Shown piece after piece: positions 33,920 to 45,161 of a stretch of 64,000 nucleotides of DNA. Source of the DNA: Tamaricihabitans halophyticus (GTDB lineage Bacteria; Actinomycetota; Actinomycetes; Mycobacteriales; Pseudonocardiaceae). The notes beneath the pieces are model-generated. The model searched no databases. It had not been told where the DNA came from and saw nothing but the letters and a program-made list of their open reading frames with translations. How positions within the stretch are numbered: position 1 is the stretch's first letter; every line of letters begins with the position of its first letter. A program made the translations under genes and the position numbers. Location: the NCBI RefSeq assembly GCF_004340875.1, contig NZ_SLXQ01000011.1, forward strand, positions 124,001-188,000, in the 5' to 3' direction.

Positions 33920-35428
33920 TCAGGCTGGCGTGAGCGGAAGCGCGCTGGGAATCACCGGCGCAGGTAGATCCGAGGAACCCATCAGATAGCTGTCCACCGC
34001 ATGTGCCGCGGAACGCCCTTCGGCGATCGCCCATACCACCAGCGAGGCACCCCGATGCGCGTCCCCGCAGACGAAAACCCCTGGCGCCGCGGTCTGCCAG
34101 TCACTGCCACAGGAAAGCGTGCCCCGCGCGGAGGGGCTCAGCCCCAGCTCGTCAAGCAGCGCCATGCGCTCCACCCCGTCGAAGCCGATGGCCAGCAACA
34201 CCAGGTCCGCGGGCAGTCGCTCGACCCGATCATCGACCGGCATCGGAACGCGCTCGCCCGTCGCCGCGTCGCGCTCCACCCGAACCCGGCGAAGCTGCAC
34301 CGCCTGTACCCGCCCGTGGCCGTCGTCGATGAACCGCTCGACCGCGACCGCGAACCGTCGCTGGCCAGTTTCCTCGTGCGCGGGGTAGGTGCGCAGCAGC
34401 CATGGCCAGCTGGGCCACGGCGTGATCGCATCGTCGCGTTCGGGCGGCGGCATCGGGTAGCGGTCGAGCTGCGTAACCGAGCGCGCGCCCTGCCTGCCGG
34501 CCGTGCCGTAACAGTCCGCACCGGTGTCGCCGCCGCCAATGATCACCACATGCTTGCCAGCCGCGTCGACCGATGGGGGCCCATCGCCCTCGCATGCCCT
34601 GTTCGCGGCGACCAGATGTTCCATCGCGAGATGAATCCCGGACAGCTCACTTCCCGGGGTACTGGTGTCCGTTCGACCGCGAAGCGCGCCCACCGCCAGC
34701 ACCACGGCGTCATAGCGCGCACGCAGCCGCTCGACGGCGATATCGCTGCCGACATCACACCCGGCGATGAACTTGGTGCCTTCCGCCCGCAGCTGCGCCA
34801 GCCGGCGATCCAGCACGCTCTTCGCCATTTTGAACTCGGGTATGCCGTAGCGCAGCAGCCCGCCGAGCCGATCGTCGCGTTCGTAGACATGCACCTGGTG
34901 CCCCGCCCTGGTCAGCTGCTGGGCGGCGGCCAACCCCGCTGGCCCGGAGCCGACCACGGCGACCTGCTTGCCCGAGGCGACCGAGGCCCGCCGCTCGGTG
35001 ACGCGGCCTGCCTCCCAGGACTCGTCCGCGATGGCCTGCTCGATGCGCTTGATCGTGACCGGCCCACCGGATGCCGGGGAGATCGACAGGACACAGGCCG
35101 ACTCACAGGGCGCCGGGCACAGCCTGCCGGTGAACTCGGGAAAATTGTTCGTGGCGTGCAGCCGCTCGCTGGCCAACTGCCAGCTCCCCGTACGGACCAG
35201 TTCGTTCCATTCCGGAATGAGGTTGCCAAGCGGGCAGCCGGCGCCGGCCGAGTGGCAGAACGGCACTCCGCAGTCCATACATCGATGCGCCTGCTGCCGA
35301 ACCTGGCTGCCCCGCTCGATGCGATCCTGCGGCGCGTACACCTCATGCCAGTCCGCCAGCCGTTCCTCGACCTCCCGCTTCGGCGCGGTCATCCTTGGAT
35401 AGTCGAGAAAACCGGTCGGGTCAGCCAT
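33920..35428 (-). CDS. gltD: Glutamate synthase, small subunit
   Basis: A 502-residue GltD. Two N-terminal cysteine clusters for [4Fe-4S] centres are visible ([10 protein letters not shown] with GCPLGN, and [11 protein letters not shown]). The FAD-binding [17 protein letters not shown] and NADPH-binding [17 protein letters not shown] are further along. It passes electrons from NADPH to the large subunit for glutamate formation from glutamine and 2-oxoglutarate. ATG 35428 overlaps the gltB stop by 8 bases and has GAGGAGG before it, so translation is coupled. Length and motifs are normal. Confidence 0.97.
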   Translation of the reverse strand: MADPTGFLDYPRMTAPKREVEERLADWHEVYAPQDRIERGSQVRQQAHRCMDCGVPFCHSAGAGCPLGNLIPEWNELVRTGSWQLASERLHATNNFPEFTGRLCPAPCESACVLSISPASGGPVTIKRIEQAIADESWEAGRVTERRASVASGKQVAVVGSGPAGLAAAQQLTRAGHQVHVYERDDRLGGLLRYGIPEFKMAKSVLDRRLAQLRAEGTKFIAGCDVGSDIAVERLRARYDAVVLAVGALRGRTDTSTPGSELSGIHLAMEHLVAANRACEGDGPPSVDAAGKHVVIIGGGDTGADCYGTAGRQGARSVTQLDRYPMPPPERDDAITPWPSWPWLLRTYPAHEETGQRRFAVAVERFIDDGHGRVQAVQLRRVRVERDAATGERVPMPVDDRVERLPADLVLLAIGFDGVERMALLDELGLSPSARGTLSCGSDWQTAAPGVFVCGDAHRGASLVVWAIAEGRSAAHAVDSYLMGSSDLPAPVIPSALPLTPA

Positions 35429-38400
35429 GCGAGGCCTCCTCGTCCACATTCGACAAGACCGCGCTGGCCGCCGGCGTCCCCGAGACCGTCGCGCGTGCGG
35501 CCGTGTGCAGGGCTCGTTGGTAGTCCCTCGGCATCACCTTGGTGAACGCCCGCGAGCCTCGTGCCCAGTCGGCCAGCAGCGCCTCGGCGACGGTAGATCC
35601 GGTGTACTCGCGATGACGGCGCACCACGGTGCGCAGCCAGTCCAGTTCGGACTCCTCGGGGCGCTGTAGTTCCACGGTCGCGCGATTCACCGATTCTGGC
35701 GCCAGATCCAGTACGTAGCCGATACCCCCGGACATGCCGGCGGCCAGATTGCGCCCCGTTGGCCCCAGCACCACGGCATGTCCGCCGGTCATGTATTCCA
35801 ACGCGTGATCGCCCACCGCCTCGGCCACGGCCAGCGCGCCGGAATTGCGCACGCAGAACCGTTCGCCTACCTCGCCGCGCACGAAGATCTCTCCGGATGT
35901 CGCGCCATACCCAAGCACGTTGCCGGCGATCACCTGCCGTTCGGCCAGGAACGGCGCCCGCGGATCGGGGCGCAGGATCACCCTGCCGCCGGACAGCCCT
36001 TTGGCTACATAGTCATTCGCGTCGCCAACCAGGTCCAGGCTCACCCCGGGCGGCAGGAACGCGCCGAGCGACTGGCCAGCCGAACCGGTCAACGTCAGCC
36101 ACACGGTGTCGTCCGGCAGCCCCGCGCTGCCGTACCTGCGGGTGATCTCCGCGCCGAGCAGGGTGCCGATCGTCCGGTTCACGTTGCGTACCGGCAGTTC
36201 CAGTCGCACCGGCCGGGCATCCTCCAATGCCGCCTCGGACAGCTGGATGATCGTGCGGTCCAAGGCATGGGCAAGACCGTGCTCCTGCTCACGAACCTTG
36301 CGCGGCGCGCCTCCGGTCGGCGGGTGCACCCTGGCGAACACCGGGCCAAGGTCGAGACCCCGTGCCTTCCACTGTTCGACGGCGTGGTCGGTGTTCAGCA
36401 CTTCACTGTGGCCGATCGCCTCGTCCAAGGACCGGAAGCCGAGCTCCGCGAGCAGCCGGCGGACTTCGCCCGCGACGAACCGGAAGTAGTTCACCAGATG
36501 CTCGGCCTGACCGGTATAACGCTCGCGCAGCGTCGGATTCTGCGTAGCGACCCCCACCGGACAGGTGTCCAGATGGCAGACCCGCATCATCACGCAGCCA
36601 GCCACGACAAGGGGCGCGGTGGCGAATCCGTACTCCTCCGCGCCGAGCAGCGCCGCGACAACCACATCACGGCCGGTTTTCATACCGCCATCGACCTGGA
36701 CGGTGATCCGGTCCCGCAGCCCGTTCAGCAACAGCGTCTGCTGGGTTTCCGCGAGGCCGATCTCCCACGGTGTGCCGGCATGCTTCAGCGAGTTCAACGG
36801 TGCCGCTCCGGTACCCCCGTCGTGCCCGGAGATCAGCACGACGTCCGCATGGGCCTTGGCGACCCCAGCGGCGACCGTGCCAACGCCCAGCTCGCTCACC
36901 AGCTTCACGTTGATCCGCGCGAACTCGTTGGCGTTCTTCAGATCATGGATCAGTTGTGCCAGGTCTTCGATCGAGTAGATGTCGTGATGCGGAGGCGGTG
37001 AGATCAACCCCACGCCGGGCGTGGAATGCCGGGTTCTGGCGATCCACGGGTAGACCTTGTCCGGTGGCAGCTGGCCGCCTTCCCCCGGTTTCGCGCCCTG
37101 CGCCATCTTGATCTGGATGTCGTCGGCGTTGACCAGATACTCGCTGGTTACCCCGAACCGTCCACTCGCGACCTGCTTGATAGCGCTACGGCGTTGCGGG
37201 TCGTACAGCCGCTCGACGTCTTCACCACCCTCGCCGGTATTCGACCGACCACCGATGCGGTTCATCGCGATGGCGAGTGTTTCGTGTGCTTCGGCGGAGA
37301 TCGACCCGTAGGACATCGCACCGGTGTGGAACCGCCGGCAGATCGCCTCGACCGGCTCGACTTCGTCCAGTGGTACCGGCTGCCGGTCGGAATGGAACTG
37401 GAACAGCCCACGCAGTGCTCCCCCTGCCCTGTTCAGCCGTTCCACCTCGTCGGTGTATCGCCGGTAGGCCTCGGCATGCCTGTTCCTGCTGGCGTGCTGC
37501 AACCAGAACACGGTTTCCGGGGTGAACAGATGCAGCTCGCCGTCCCGACGATAGGCGTACTCACCGCCGACCTCGAGCCGTTGGTGCTCGCGCTCGCTGG
37601 GATTCTCCGGATAGGCCCTGCGGTGCCGCTCGGCCACCTCGGCGGCGAGTAGCTCCAGCCCGGCACCGTCGAGTTTCGACTCCGTTCCGGTGAAATGCTC
37701 ATCGAGCAATCGCTGGGACAGGCCGAAGGCTTCGAAGACCTGCGCGGCGGTGTACGCGCCGACCGTGGATATGCCCATCTTGGACATGATCTTGCGCACT
37801 CCGTGCACCACGGCATGCAGGTAGTTGCGGACCGCGAGCCGTGGTCCCACGCGGGTGATCGCGCCTTGCACGATGAGGTCCTCGATCGTCTCCAACGCGA
37901 GGTAGGGGTTCACCGCGGCCGCGCCGTAACCGAGGAGCAGCGCGATATGGTGCACTTCGCGGGCGTCTCCCGACTCGACCACCAGGGCAACCCGCAACCG
38001 TTCCTTGGTCCGGATCAGATGGTGATGTACCGCGGAAACCAGCAGCAGCGAAGGAATCGGCGCCATCCGGTGATCGGAATCCCGATCGGTCAGCACCAGA
38101 GTGCGTGCTCCGGAGGCGATGGCAGCCGAAGCCTGCTGACATACTCGCGAGATCGCGGCGGCCAGCGCCGTTCCCCCACCGTCCACCTCGTAAAGTCCTG
38201 ATAGGACAGTGCAGGAGAAGCCCGGCTGATCACCATCCCGGTTCACCTGGATGAGCTTGGCCAGCTCATCGTTGTCGATCACCGGATGGGACAGCTGGAT
38301 ATGCCGGCAGGACGCGGGTCCAGGGTCGAGCAGATTGCGCTCGGGGCCCATGATCCGCGCCATCGAGGTGACCAGCTCCTCGCGGATCGCATCCAGCGGC

Positions 38401-40001
38401 GGATTCGTGACTTGGGCGAAGTTCTGCTTGAAATAGTCGTACAGCAGCCTGGACCGAGCGGACAGCGCCGCCGGCGGCGTATCCGTTCCCATCGAACCGA
38501 TCGGCTCCGCCGCGTTGACCGCCATCGGGGTGAGCAGTACCCGCAACTCCTCCTCGGTGTAGCCAAAGGCTTGCTGCCTGCGCTGCACCGAAGCGTGCGG
38601 CTGCACCACGTGTTCTCGGTCCGGCAGATCAGCGAGCGAGAGGAGTCCGGCGCGCAGCCATTCCGGATAGGGCGCGCGTTCGGCCAGCTCCGTTTTCACT
38701 TCGTCGTCGTCGATCAACCGGCCTTGCGCGGTGTCCACCAGGAACATCCGACCAGGGCGCAGCCTGCCCTTCGCGATCACCCGCTCCGGCGGTATGTCCA
38801 GCACGCCACTCTCACTGGCCAGTACTACGCGGTCATCGGCGGTGCGCCACCAGCGTCCCGGCCGCAACCCGTTGCGATCGAGTATCGCGCCAACCAGGGA
38901 GCCATCGGTGAACGTGACGCATGCCGGTCCGTCCCACGGTTCCATCAGGCTCGCGTGGAACTGGTAGAAAGCACGGCGACGCGGATCCATCGCGGTGTCG
39001 TTCTCCCATGCCTCCGGGACCATCATCAACACCGCGTGCGGCAGATCGCGCCCACCAAGATGAAGCAACTCGAGGACTTCGTCAAAGGAGGCCGAATCCG
39101 AGCCGTCCGGATCACAGATCGGGTAGAGCCGGCTCAGCTCGCCCGCGATCAGTGGGGATGCCAGCAGCGCTTCCCTTGCGCGCATCCGGTTGCGGTTCCC
39201 GCGCACGGTGTTGATCTCACCGTTGTGCGCGACGAACCGGAACGGGTGGGCAAGCGGCCAGGAGGGGAAGGTGTTCGTGGAGAACCGGCTGTGCACGATC
39301 GCGATCGAGCTGACCAACCGTGGATCGGTCAAATCGGGATAGAAAACCGGCAGTTGCTCGGCGGTCAGCATTCCCTTGTAGCCAAAGGTTCGCGCGGACA
39401 GGGATACGAAGTAGGCCCCGCAGCCCGCCGCTTTGCTTTCCCGCTCCACGCGCTTTCGAAGACAGAAGGCCAGCCGGTCCAGTTCGATACCTGCGGGTCG
39501 GTGCCCGGCAGGGCCGGGCTCGCCGCTGACGTACAACGTCGCGAAGTAGGGCATCACCGCCCGCGCCGCCGTGCCAATACCGGCCCGTTCCGGGGCGACC
39601 GGCGTCTCCCGCCAGCCGTGCACCACGAGCCCTTCCTCGGCCGCGATCCGCGCCACCAGCCGGTAGGCGGCCTCACGGGCCGAATCGTCCCTCGGCAGGA
39701 ACGCCATGCCGGCGGCATAGCGCGACTGTCCGGTCACGCTTGGTTGCGGCAGTGTGAAATCCGCTTCCGCGCGCAGGAACGCGTCGGGCAGCCGCAGCAA
39801 GATCCCCGCGCCGTCGCCGCTGGTCGGCTCCGCACCCGCGGCGCCCCGATGTCGCAGGTTGACCAGCGCCGTCAACGCATCGGAAACAATGTCATGCCGC
39901 GCCCGCCCGCGAATATCGGCGACCGCGGCCACACCACAACCGTCCCGCTCCGTAGCGGGGTCATACAGCGCTTGCTTCTCTGGAACAGCGGAGAAGATCA
40001 T
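35421..40001 (-). CDS. gltB: Glutamate synthase, large subunit
   Basis: A 1526-residue GltB. A 21-residue propeptide precedes Cys22 in [10 protein letters not shown], the N-terminal nucleophile of the class II amidotransferase domain. Then come the central and FMN-binding synthase domains with [22 protein letters not shown] in two segments. The [3Fe-4S] cysteines are in [15 protein letters not shown] at about residue 1140, and the C-terminal beta-helix domain is Gly-rich. The enzyme releases ammonia from glutamine and channels it to 2-oxoglutarate. ATG 40001 is preceded by GAGGAGGG; the longer open frame to 40700 covers the riboswitch region of the opposite strand and is not coding. It forms an operon with gltD. 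Confidence 0.97.
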   Translation of the reverse strand: MIFSAVPEKQALYDPATERDGCGVAAVADIRGRARHDIVSDALTALVNLRHRGAAGAEPTSGDGAGILLRLPDAFLRAEADFTLPQPSVTGQSRYAAGMAFLPRDDSAREAAYRLVARIAAEEGLVVHGWRETPVAPERAGIGTAARAVMPYFATLYVSGEPGPAGHRPAGIELDRLAFCLRKRVERESKAAGCGAYFVSLSARTFGYKGMLTAEQLPVFYPDLTDPRLVSSIAIVHSRFSTNTFPSWPLAHPFRFVAHNGEINTVRGNRNRMRAREALLASPLIAGELSRLYPICDPDGSDSASFDEVLELLHLGGRDLPHAVLMMVPEAWENDTAMDPRRRAFYQFHASLMEPWDGPACVTFTDGSLVGAILDRNGLRPGRWWRTADDRVVLASESGVLDIPPERVIAKGRLRPGRMFLVDTAQGRLIDDDEVKTELAERAPYPEWLRAGLLSLADLPDREHVVQPHASVQRRQQAFGYTEEELRVLLTPMAVNAAEPIGSMGTDTPPAALSARSRLLYDYFKQNFAQVTNPPLDAIREELVTSMARIMGPERNLLDPGPASCRHIQLSHPVIDNDELAKLIQVNRDGDQPGFSCTVLSGLYEVDGGGTALAAAISRVCQQASAAIASGARTLVLTDRDSDHRMAPIPSLLLVSAVHHHLIRTKERLRVALVVESGDAREVHHIALLLGYGAAAVNPYLALETIEDLIVQGAITRVGPRLAVRNYLHAVVHGVRKIMSKMGISTVGAYTAAQVFEAFGLSQRLLDEHFTGTESKLDGAGLELLAAEVAERHRRAYPENPSEREHQRLEVGGEYAYRRDGELHLFTPETVFWLQHASRNRHAEAYRRYTDEVERLNRAGGALRGLFQFHSDRQPVPLDEVEPVEAICRRFHTGAMSYGSISAEAHETLAIAMNRIGGRSNTGEGGEDVERLYDPQRRSAIKQVASGRFGVTSEYLVNADDIQIKMAQGAKPGEGGQLPPDKVYPWIARTRHSTPGVGLISPPPHHDIYSIEDLAQLIHDLKNANEFARINVKLVSELGVGTVAAGVAKAHADVVLISGHDGGTGAAPLNSLKHAGTPWEIGLAETQQTLLLNGLRDRITVQVDGGMKTGRDVVVAALLGAEEYGFATAPLVVAGCVMMRVCHLDTCPVGVATQNPTLRERYTGQAEHLVNYFRFVAGEVRRLLAELGFRSLDEAIGHSEVLNTDHAVEQWKARGLDLGPVFARVHPPTGGAPRKVREQEHGLAHALDRTIIQLSEAALEDARPVRLELPVRNVNRTIGTLLGAEITRRYGSAGLPDDTVWLTLTGSAGQSLGAFLPPGVSLDLVGDANDYVAKGLSGGRVILRPDPRAPFLAERQVIAGNVLGYGATSGEIFVRGEVGERFCVRNSGALAVAEAVGDHALEYMTGGHAVVLGPTGRNLAAGMSGGIGYVLDLAPESVNRATVELQRPEESELDWLRTVVRRHREYTGSTVAEALLADWARGSRAFTKVMPRDYQRALHTAARATVSGTPAASAVLSNVDEEASHG

Positions 40002-40217
40002 GACATCGACCCTCCTCGTCGCCCTGCTGGGAAGAATCGGATAAGACGTCGACTCTCTAAGCCCGGGACGACACCGGCCCGCATGTCTGGATGGAACTGT
40101 AACAGTCACGTGAACTCTGGGGGACCTGTTGCCCGGATCACTGCGTTCTCGACTTGATAACGATGCGGCCGGCCGCGAGCACACCGCATACCGGACCATG
40201 GGCCGTCTAACCTGGTA

Positions 40218-40345
40218 GCGTGGCTCATCGCCGGTCCACGTGACCGGTGGCGTGAGCGACTGCGAAGTCCGGTGCGAATCCGGCGCTGTCCCGCAACTGT
40301 GAGGTTTCCAGGAACCGAGCCAGGTCGCCTGTCGGTCACGCCGAC
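40218..40345 (+). promoter_or_regulatory. Cobalamin (AdoCbl) riboswitch
   Basis: The leader of the btuFCD operon has the conserved cobalamin riboswitch core. It contains GGTGGCGTGAGCGACTGCGAAG, split over helices, then GTCCGGTGCGAATCCGGCGCTGTCCCGCAACTGTGAGG in consecutive segments, and GAGCCAGGTCGCCTGTCGGTC closing the structure. This order (GTGCGAATCC, GCTGTCCCGCAACTGT, GAGCCAGG) is diagnostic. On binding adenosylcobalamin it should shut off expression of the importer. A further 110 bases between it and the btuF start would form the expression platform; I could not model the switch by eye. Confidence 0.93.
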
Positions 40346-40455
40346 GCCAACCGCCTCCGGTGCAGGGGTGCGGCGTCCGTACTCCCGGCAGGACAGATCT
40401 CGGCGATGGGTGCGGAAACCGCCCCCCGGTGCCGGCCGAGAACACGGGATGCCTC

Positions 40456-41478
40456 ATGACCGGGTCCATCCAACGCACCGGGCAAGCAACTCGCCCCTCC
40501 CGATTTCGCCGGTGCTTATTGCCGTTGCTGACGCTGGTGCTCGCCACCGCCGTGCTCGCGGGTTGCGCCCAGCGGGAACTGGAGTCCGCGGCTGACCGCT
40601 CTGGCGACGGATCCTCATCGGGCAACGGGGCCGGCAACGCCGCTTTCCCGGTCACCGTGACGTCGCCGGGTAACGACCAGTCCATCACGCTGGAAAGCAA
40701 ACCGACCGAGATCGTGTCGCTGTCCCCACCCGCTACCGAGGTGCTCTACGAACTCGGCGCGGGCGACCAGGTCGCCGCCGTGGATGATCAGTCGAACTAT
40801 CCGCAAGAGGCCCCGCGCACCAAGCTCTCCGGGCTGAACCCCAACCCCGAGGCCATCGCGGAGTACGACCCGCAGCTGGTGGTCGCCCATGACGACACCG
40901 ACGACCTGGTCGCCGCACTGGACAAACTAGACATTCCGACGTTGATCCTGCCGGCGGCCGAAACGCTGGACGAGGCCTACGCGCAGTACGAGCTACTGGG
41001 CACAGCAACCGGGCACCAGCAGAAGGGCGCCGAGCTCGCCGAACAGACCCGCGACGAGATCGACCAGATCATTCGCGAAACACCCAAACCGGACGATAAG
41101 CTGAGCTATTACCATGAGCTCGGTCCGGATCACTTCACCGCGACCTCGGATACCTTCGTTGGCGGGGTCTACCAGCGCTTCGGGCTGCGCAATATCGCCG
41201 ATGACGTCGACGATCCGGCAGCTGCTGGCTACCCGCAGCTATCCGCCCAGCGGGTATTGCAAGCCAACCCGGATCTGATCTTCCTCGCCGACACCAAATG
41301 CTGCGGTATGACCAAGGAGCGGGTCGCCGGCCGGCCCGGCTGGGACACGCTGAACGCGGTCCGCGCGGAGCAGGTGATCGAGTTGAACGACGACACCGCC
41401 TCGCGGTGGAGCCCGCGCATCGTCGAGTTCGTGCGCGCCGTTTCGGATGCGGTCAAGTCCGCGGGCAACCAGGAGTAA
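40456..41478 (+). CDS. btuF: Cobalamin ABC transporter substrate-binding lipoprotein
   Basis: A 340-residue periplasmic-binding-type lipoprotein of the BtuF/FhuD class. A signal peptide ends in the lipobox LAGC with lipidated Cys37. The binding fold starts at [27 protein letters not shown], split over the first lobe, with [17 protein letters not shown] typical for the family. It would capture corrinoids outside the membrane and hand them to BtuC. The cobalamin riboswitch directly upstream settles the substrate class. ATG 40456 is chosen for the signal peptide; the ribosome site (GGGA) is weak. It is 6 bases upstream of btuC. Confidence 0.93.
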   Translation: MTGSIQRTGQATRPSRFRRCLLPLLTLVLATAVLAGCAQRELESAADRSGDGSSSGNGAGNAAFPVTVTSPGNDQSITLESKPTEIVSLSPPATEVLYELGAGDQVAAVDDQSNYPQEAPRTKLSGLNPNPEAIAEYDPQLVVAHDDTDDLVAALDKLDIPTLILPAAETLDEAYAQYELLGTATGHQQKGAELAEQTRDEIDQIIRETPKPDDKLSYYHELGPDHFTATSDTFVGGVYQRFGLRNIADDVDDPAAAGYPQLSAQRVLQANPDLIFLADTKCCGMTKERVAGRPGWDTLNAVRAEQVIELNDDTASRWSPRIVEFVRAVSDAVKSAGNQE

Positions 41479-41484
41479 TCGAGA

Positions 41485-42594
41485 GTGTTGCGCGCACCGC
41501 GCGCCGGGAAATCGGCACCGGAGGGCACCTCGCCGGATGGGGATCCACACCCCGTCGCCGGCAAGCGAACCAGGCTCCGCCCGGTCGTTCTACTCCTCGG
41601 TCTGCTTGGCCTCGTCGTGGTCTTTCTCGGCGCCGTCCTGATCGGCTCATCCGGGCTCGGTTGGCGGCAGGTCCTCGCCGAGATCGTCGCACAGCTCACC
41701 GGTGGCGTTTCCCCACTGTCCGAACGGGACGCGGCGATCATCTGGGAGCTGCGGGTGCCGAGGATCGTGCTCGCCGGCCTTGTCGGCGCGGCACTGGCCA
41801 GCGCGGGTGCCTGCTACCAGGCCGTTTTCCGGAATCCGCTCGCGGACCCCTACTTGCTCGGCGCCGCGGCCGGCGCGGGGATGGCCGCCACGATCGTGAT
41901 GGTCACGGTCCCCGCCGTCCGCGGCTGGCCGGTCGATCCGATTCCGATCGCGGCGTTCGCGGGATCGCTCGGCGGGGTTGGCCTCACCTGGCTACTCGGC
42001 AGGTCGGCAAGCGGGCGCGGTTCGTCCGGCACCGGAACCCTGCTGCTCGCTGGCGTCGCGGTGGCCGCGTTCCTCACCGCGGTCCAGACCTTCGTGCAAC
42101 AGCTCAATGTGGACACCCTGAAGGATGTCTACCTGTGGATGCTCGGCGGCTTCAACCTGGCCGACTGGAACGCGGTATTGCTCGCCTTGCCCTATATCGG
42201 ACTGGCCGCCGTCGTTCTGGTGTTGTGCGGGCGACTGTTGGACGTGCTCGGACTTGGTGACGCTGAAGCGGCATCGCTCGGGCTGCGCCCAGGCCGGATC
42301 CGGTTCCTGGTGCTTGCCGCGGCTTCGCTGGCGACCGCGGCCGCGGTTTCGGTGAGCGGCCTGATCGGCTTCGTGGGCATCGTCGTACCGCATATCGTCC
42401 GGCTGCTTGCCGGCTCGAGCTACCGGGTGATCGTGCCGATGTCGCTGATCGCCGGCGCCATCTTTCTGATCGTCGCTGACCAGTTGGCCGGCAACGTGCG
42501 CTATCCGGCCGAACTGCCGATCGGCGTGATCACCGCATTCACCGGTGCGCCGTTCTTCGTACTCGTGCTCCGCTCAGCCAGGGGGCGGGTATGA
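41485..42594 (+). CDS. btuC: Cobalamin ABC transporter permease
   Basis: A 369-residue FecCD-type permease with about ten membrane helices. Family segments are VPRIVLAGLVGAALASAGACYQ, FRNPLADPYLLG, and GLIGFVGIVVPHIVRLL near the C-terminus, the loop that contacts the ATPase. The start is GTG 41485 with AGGAG 9 bases upstream. The N-terminal 30 residues are a polar extension. It forms the channel for corrinoid import together with BtuD, whose start overlaps its stop by 4 bases (ATGA). Confidence 0.95.
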   Translation: MLRAPRAGKSAPEGTSPDGDPHPVAGKRTRLRPVVLLLGLLGLVVVFLGAVLIGSSGLGWRQVLAEIVAQLTGGVSPLSERDAAIIWELRVPRIVLAGLVGAALASAGACYQAVFRNPLADPYLLGAAAGAGMAATIVMVTVPAVRGWPVDPIPIAAFAGSLGGVGLTWLLGRSASGRGSSGTGTLLLAGVAVAAFLTAVQTFVQQLNVDTLKDVYLWMLGGFNLADWNAVLLALPYIGLAAVVLVLCGRLLDVLGLGDAEAASLGLRPGRIRFLVLAAASLATAAAVSVSGLIGFVGIVVPHIVRLLAGSSYRVIVPMSLIAGAIFLIVADQLAGNVRYPAELPIGVITAFTGAPFFVLVLRSARGRV

Positions 42595-43370
42595 CGGTCG
42601 GGCTCACCCTGCGGGACCTCTCCGCGGGATACCGCAAACATCCGGTGCTGCACGAGGTTGAGCTGGATGTACCGGCGGGCGGATGGCTCGCGATCATCGG
42701 GGCGAACGGTACTGGAAAGTCCACATTGCTCAAGGCGATCGCGGGGTTGGTGCCACATACCGGCGACGTCTGGATCGGCGAGCACAAGGCCAGCGAGTTG
42801 GGGCGGCGCGAGCTTGCCAGAAAGCTCGGCTACCTGCCGCAGGGCGCTTCGCTTCCAGACGGGCTGACGGTCACCGACTACGTGCTACTCGGGCGCACAC
42901 CACATCTTGGCGCCCTCGCCAGGGAGGGGCAATCCGATGTGGACATCGTCACGGCGGTACTCGGTCGCCTTGACTTGTCGCATTTAGCCAGTCGTCAACT
43001 ACGCACTCTTTCTGGCGGCGAACAGCAACGTGCCGTGCTGGCCCGGGTACTCGCTCAGCACACCGGGGTACTCCTGCTCGACGAGCCGACGACCGGTCTG
43101 GACATTGGCCACGCGCAGATCCTGCTCGAACTCGTAGATACCCTGCGCAGGGAAGACGGCACCACCGTCGTGTCCACACTGCACGATCTGACCTTCGCGG
43201 CGCAGTACGCGGACCGCATCGTGCTGATCAACTGCGGGCGGGTCGTCGCCACCGGCACTCCGGATGAGGTGCTGACCGCCCAGGCACTCACCGAGTACTA
43301 CGGAGCGCGCACCACCCTGCTGACCGCACCAGACGGCAGCAGGGTGGTGGCACCACTGCGAGGCAGCTGA
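42591..43370 (+). CDS. btuD: Cobalamin ABC transporter ATPase
   Basis: A 259-residue ABC ATPase. Walker A is GANGTGKST at about residues 37-45, the signature is LSGGEQQR, Walker B is VLLLDEPTTGLD, and the switch His is in STLHDLTFA. It energises the BtuC permease from the cytosolic side. The ATGA overlap with btuC and the riboswitch upstream of btuF define a three-gene operon. FhuC-like siderophore ATPases look similar; the riboswitch favours B12. Confidence 0.95.
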   Translation: MTVGLTLRDLSAGYRKHPVLHEVELDVPAGGWLAIIGANGTGKSTLLKAIAGLVPHTGDVWIGEHKASELGRRELARKLGYLPQGASLPDGLTVTDYVLLGRTPHLGALAREGQSDVDIVTAVLGRLDLSHLASRQLRTLSGGEQQRAVLARVLAQHTGVLLLDEPTTGLDIGHAQILLELVDTLRREDGTTVVSTLHDLTFAAQYADRIVLINCGRVVATGTPDEVLTAQALTEYYGARTTLLTAPDGSRVVAPLRGS

Positions 43371-43398
43371 CTATTTGATTCCTCGGTGGCTCGGGACG

Positions 43399-43653
43399 CT
43401 AGCCTCGCCGGCGGTAGGTACGGCCCTGCTGTTTGCCGACCGCGTCTGGCCGCGCACCACGGTTCGGTGCGGCGAACCCCGCGGGCTGCGTTGACCCGGT
43501 CTTCTTGCCGGCCATCCGTCGTTGCCTGCGGTTTGCCGGAGGCTGTTCGACCTGTGGCGGTTCGGCGGCCGCGCTGTCAGCAAGCGCGCCGATCGGTTGC
43601 TGGCGAACCGCGTCCATCGGATTGAGTGGGGAATTATCGTGCCTAGCAGGCAT
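43399..43653 (-). CDS. Small basic hypothetical protein
   Basis: An 84-residue, Pro/Gln/Arg-rich and probably disordered protein. The front half is NPMDAVRQQPIGALADSAAAEPPQ, the centre RRQRRMAGKK is strongly basic, and it ends in RTYRRRG. No family is recognised. The ATG 43653 has a strong site (GAGGAGG, 6 bases before), which is the main reason to accept it. It ends 28 bases from the btuD stop, tail to tail. The basic character would allow nucleic-acid binding, but nothing specific shows it. Confidence 0.55.
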   Translation of the reverse strand: MPARHDNSPLNPMDAVRQQPIGALADSAAAEPPQVEQPPANRRQRRMAGKKTGSTQPAGFAAPNRGARPDAVGKQQGRTYRRRG

Positions 43654-43922
43654 ACCGGACCTCCTCGCGGAGTTGGCTGCGAACCCGAAACGGGTTGAAC
43701 GAGCTGTACGCGAACCCAGCGACGGGTCGCGAACGCGGGCTACGGCACGGGAAACTCAACGAACAACGAACGAGGACCCGGCCGCACAGGACACAAAGCA
43801 TCCGTAGCGGCCCACACCCATGACAACGGGTTAGCCAGCAACGGAGCGCGGCTCACGATGATCCTCAAAGCTTCATGTTGCCAACCGTAGCAGCAATCAG
43901 CCGCGCCCGCACAACCTTTTGA

Positions 43923-44993
43923 TCAGTTCTCCGTCGTGTCGGATCGCCTCGGTTCCGAGGGCCCAGACTTCGAGGGCCCAGGCTCCGAGGACTCAGTCTC
44001 CGAGGGCTCGCGCTCTGGAGAGTCGGATTCTGGAGAGTCGGGCTCCGGCTCCCCAGCCCCAAGTTCCGATGAGCCAGCGGCCGACGATGCCGTGCCGCCA
44101 GCGGCGAGCAGTGCGGCGATATCTTCTCGTGGCCCACGCCGGCGTGCGAGCACCAGGTAGATCACCGCGCCAATGAAGACCAGGATCGCCACCCAGACGT
44201 TGATTCGGGTGCCGAATATCTCGGTGGCTTCATCGGTACGCATCATCTCGATCCACGCCCTGCCGAGCGTGTACCCCGCGACATAAAGCGCGAACGCGCG
44301 CCCGTGTCCCAACCGGAAACGGCGGTCCGCCCACACGACCAGGGCCGCGACCGCCAGGTTCCACAACAGTTCGTACAGGAAGGTCGGGTGGAACGGGCTG
44401 CCGGCGATCTGGTCTTGCGCGGATATCGCCACGCCGTTGAGATTGTCCACCTGGCCGGCGTCGTTGACCCGAACGTAGATCTCCAGACCCCACGGCAGAT
44501 CGGTGGGCGCGCCGTAGAGCTCCTGGTTGAAGTAGTTGCCGAGCCTGCCGATCGCCTGTGCCACGACAATGCCAGGGGCGATCGCGTCGGCCACCGCGGG
44601 CAGCGGGATACCCCGGCGGCGGCAGGCGATCCACGCGCCCACACCACCGAGCGCGATAGCGCCCCAGATACCCAGCCCGCCGTCCCAGATGCGCAGAATT
44701 CCCGCCGGATCGCCCTCTGGACCGAAGTACTTATCCGCATCGGTGAGCACGTGGTACAGCCGGCCGCCGATCAGTCCGAACGGGACCGCGAATACGGCGA
44801 TATCGGTGATCGTGCCGCGCTCCCCGCCCCGCGCGACCCAGCGCCGCTCGCCCCACCAGATCGCCAGCACGATACCGACGATGATCAGTAGCGCGTAGGC
44901 GCGCAGCGGGATCGGACCGAGCTGCCATACACCTCGATCCGGGCTCGGGATAGAGGCCAACACGATCTGCTGGGACAGGGTCGCCGATATCAC
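43923..44993 (-). CDS. lgt: Prolipoprotein diacylglyceryl transferase
   Basis: A 356-residue Lgt, which transfers diacylglycerol from phosphatidylglycerol to the lipobox Cys of prolipoproteins at the membrane. Seven membrane helices are expected. The signature is GRLGNYFNQELYGAPTDLPWG, and GGRLYHVLTD and YTLGRAWIEMMRTDEA are also family features. After the last helix there is a cytosolic tail of about 50 residues made of Glu/Ser/Pro repeats (EPEPDSPESDSPERE and so on). Actinobacterial Lgt proteins often have such tails, but the run here is very repetitive. GTG 44993 gives the expected N-terminus. It sits at the end of the trp cluster, as in other actinobacteria. Confidence 0.95.
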   Translation of the reverse strand: MISATLSQQIVLASIPSPDRGVWQLGPIPLRAYALLIIVGIVLAIWWGERRWVARGGERGTITDIAVFAVPFGLIGGRLYHVLTDADKYFGPEGDPAGILRIWDGGLGIWGAIALGGVGAWIACRRRGIPLPAVADAIAPGIVVAQAIGRLGNYFNQELYGAPTDLPWGLEIYVRVNDAGQVDNLNGVAISAQDQIAGSPFHPTFLYELLWNLAVAALVVWADRRFRLGHGRAFALYVAGYTLGRAWIEMMRTDEATEIFGTRINVWVAILVFIGAVIYLVLARRRGPREDIAALLAAGGTASSAAGSSELGAGEPEPDSPESDSPEREPSETESSEPGPSKSGPSEPRRSDTTEN

Positions 44994-45161
44994 CGGCTCA
45001 CCGTAACGTGCTGCCGTCTCCTCGGTGAGCCCGGGACACGCCGGATCGACGCCGGACACGGTGGCCGGGCGGCACCCACACCGGGTTCACAACCCTGCCG
45101 GAACAGCCGCGTCGTCCGGCCGCCGACTGGCCAGGAAAGCCCCTCCGGCAACCCGAAGCGA

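Noticed and set aside
38286-40157. A 623-codon open frame on the plus strand opposite gltB
   Set aside because: It is the complement of a high-GC gene with intact GltB motifs; the translated product is Arg/Gly/His-rich without any family feature or ribosome site.
40261-40300. tRNA-like segment GGTGCGAATCC
   Set aside because: The sequence is part of the cobalamin riboswitch core; there is no cloverleaf or anticodon arm.
40002-40700. N-terminal extension of gltB by up to 233 codons
   Set aside because: The extension runs over the cobalamin riboswitch and the start of btuF on the other strand, lacks similarity to GltB, and would put the nucleophilic Cys far from its normal position.
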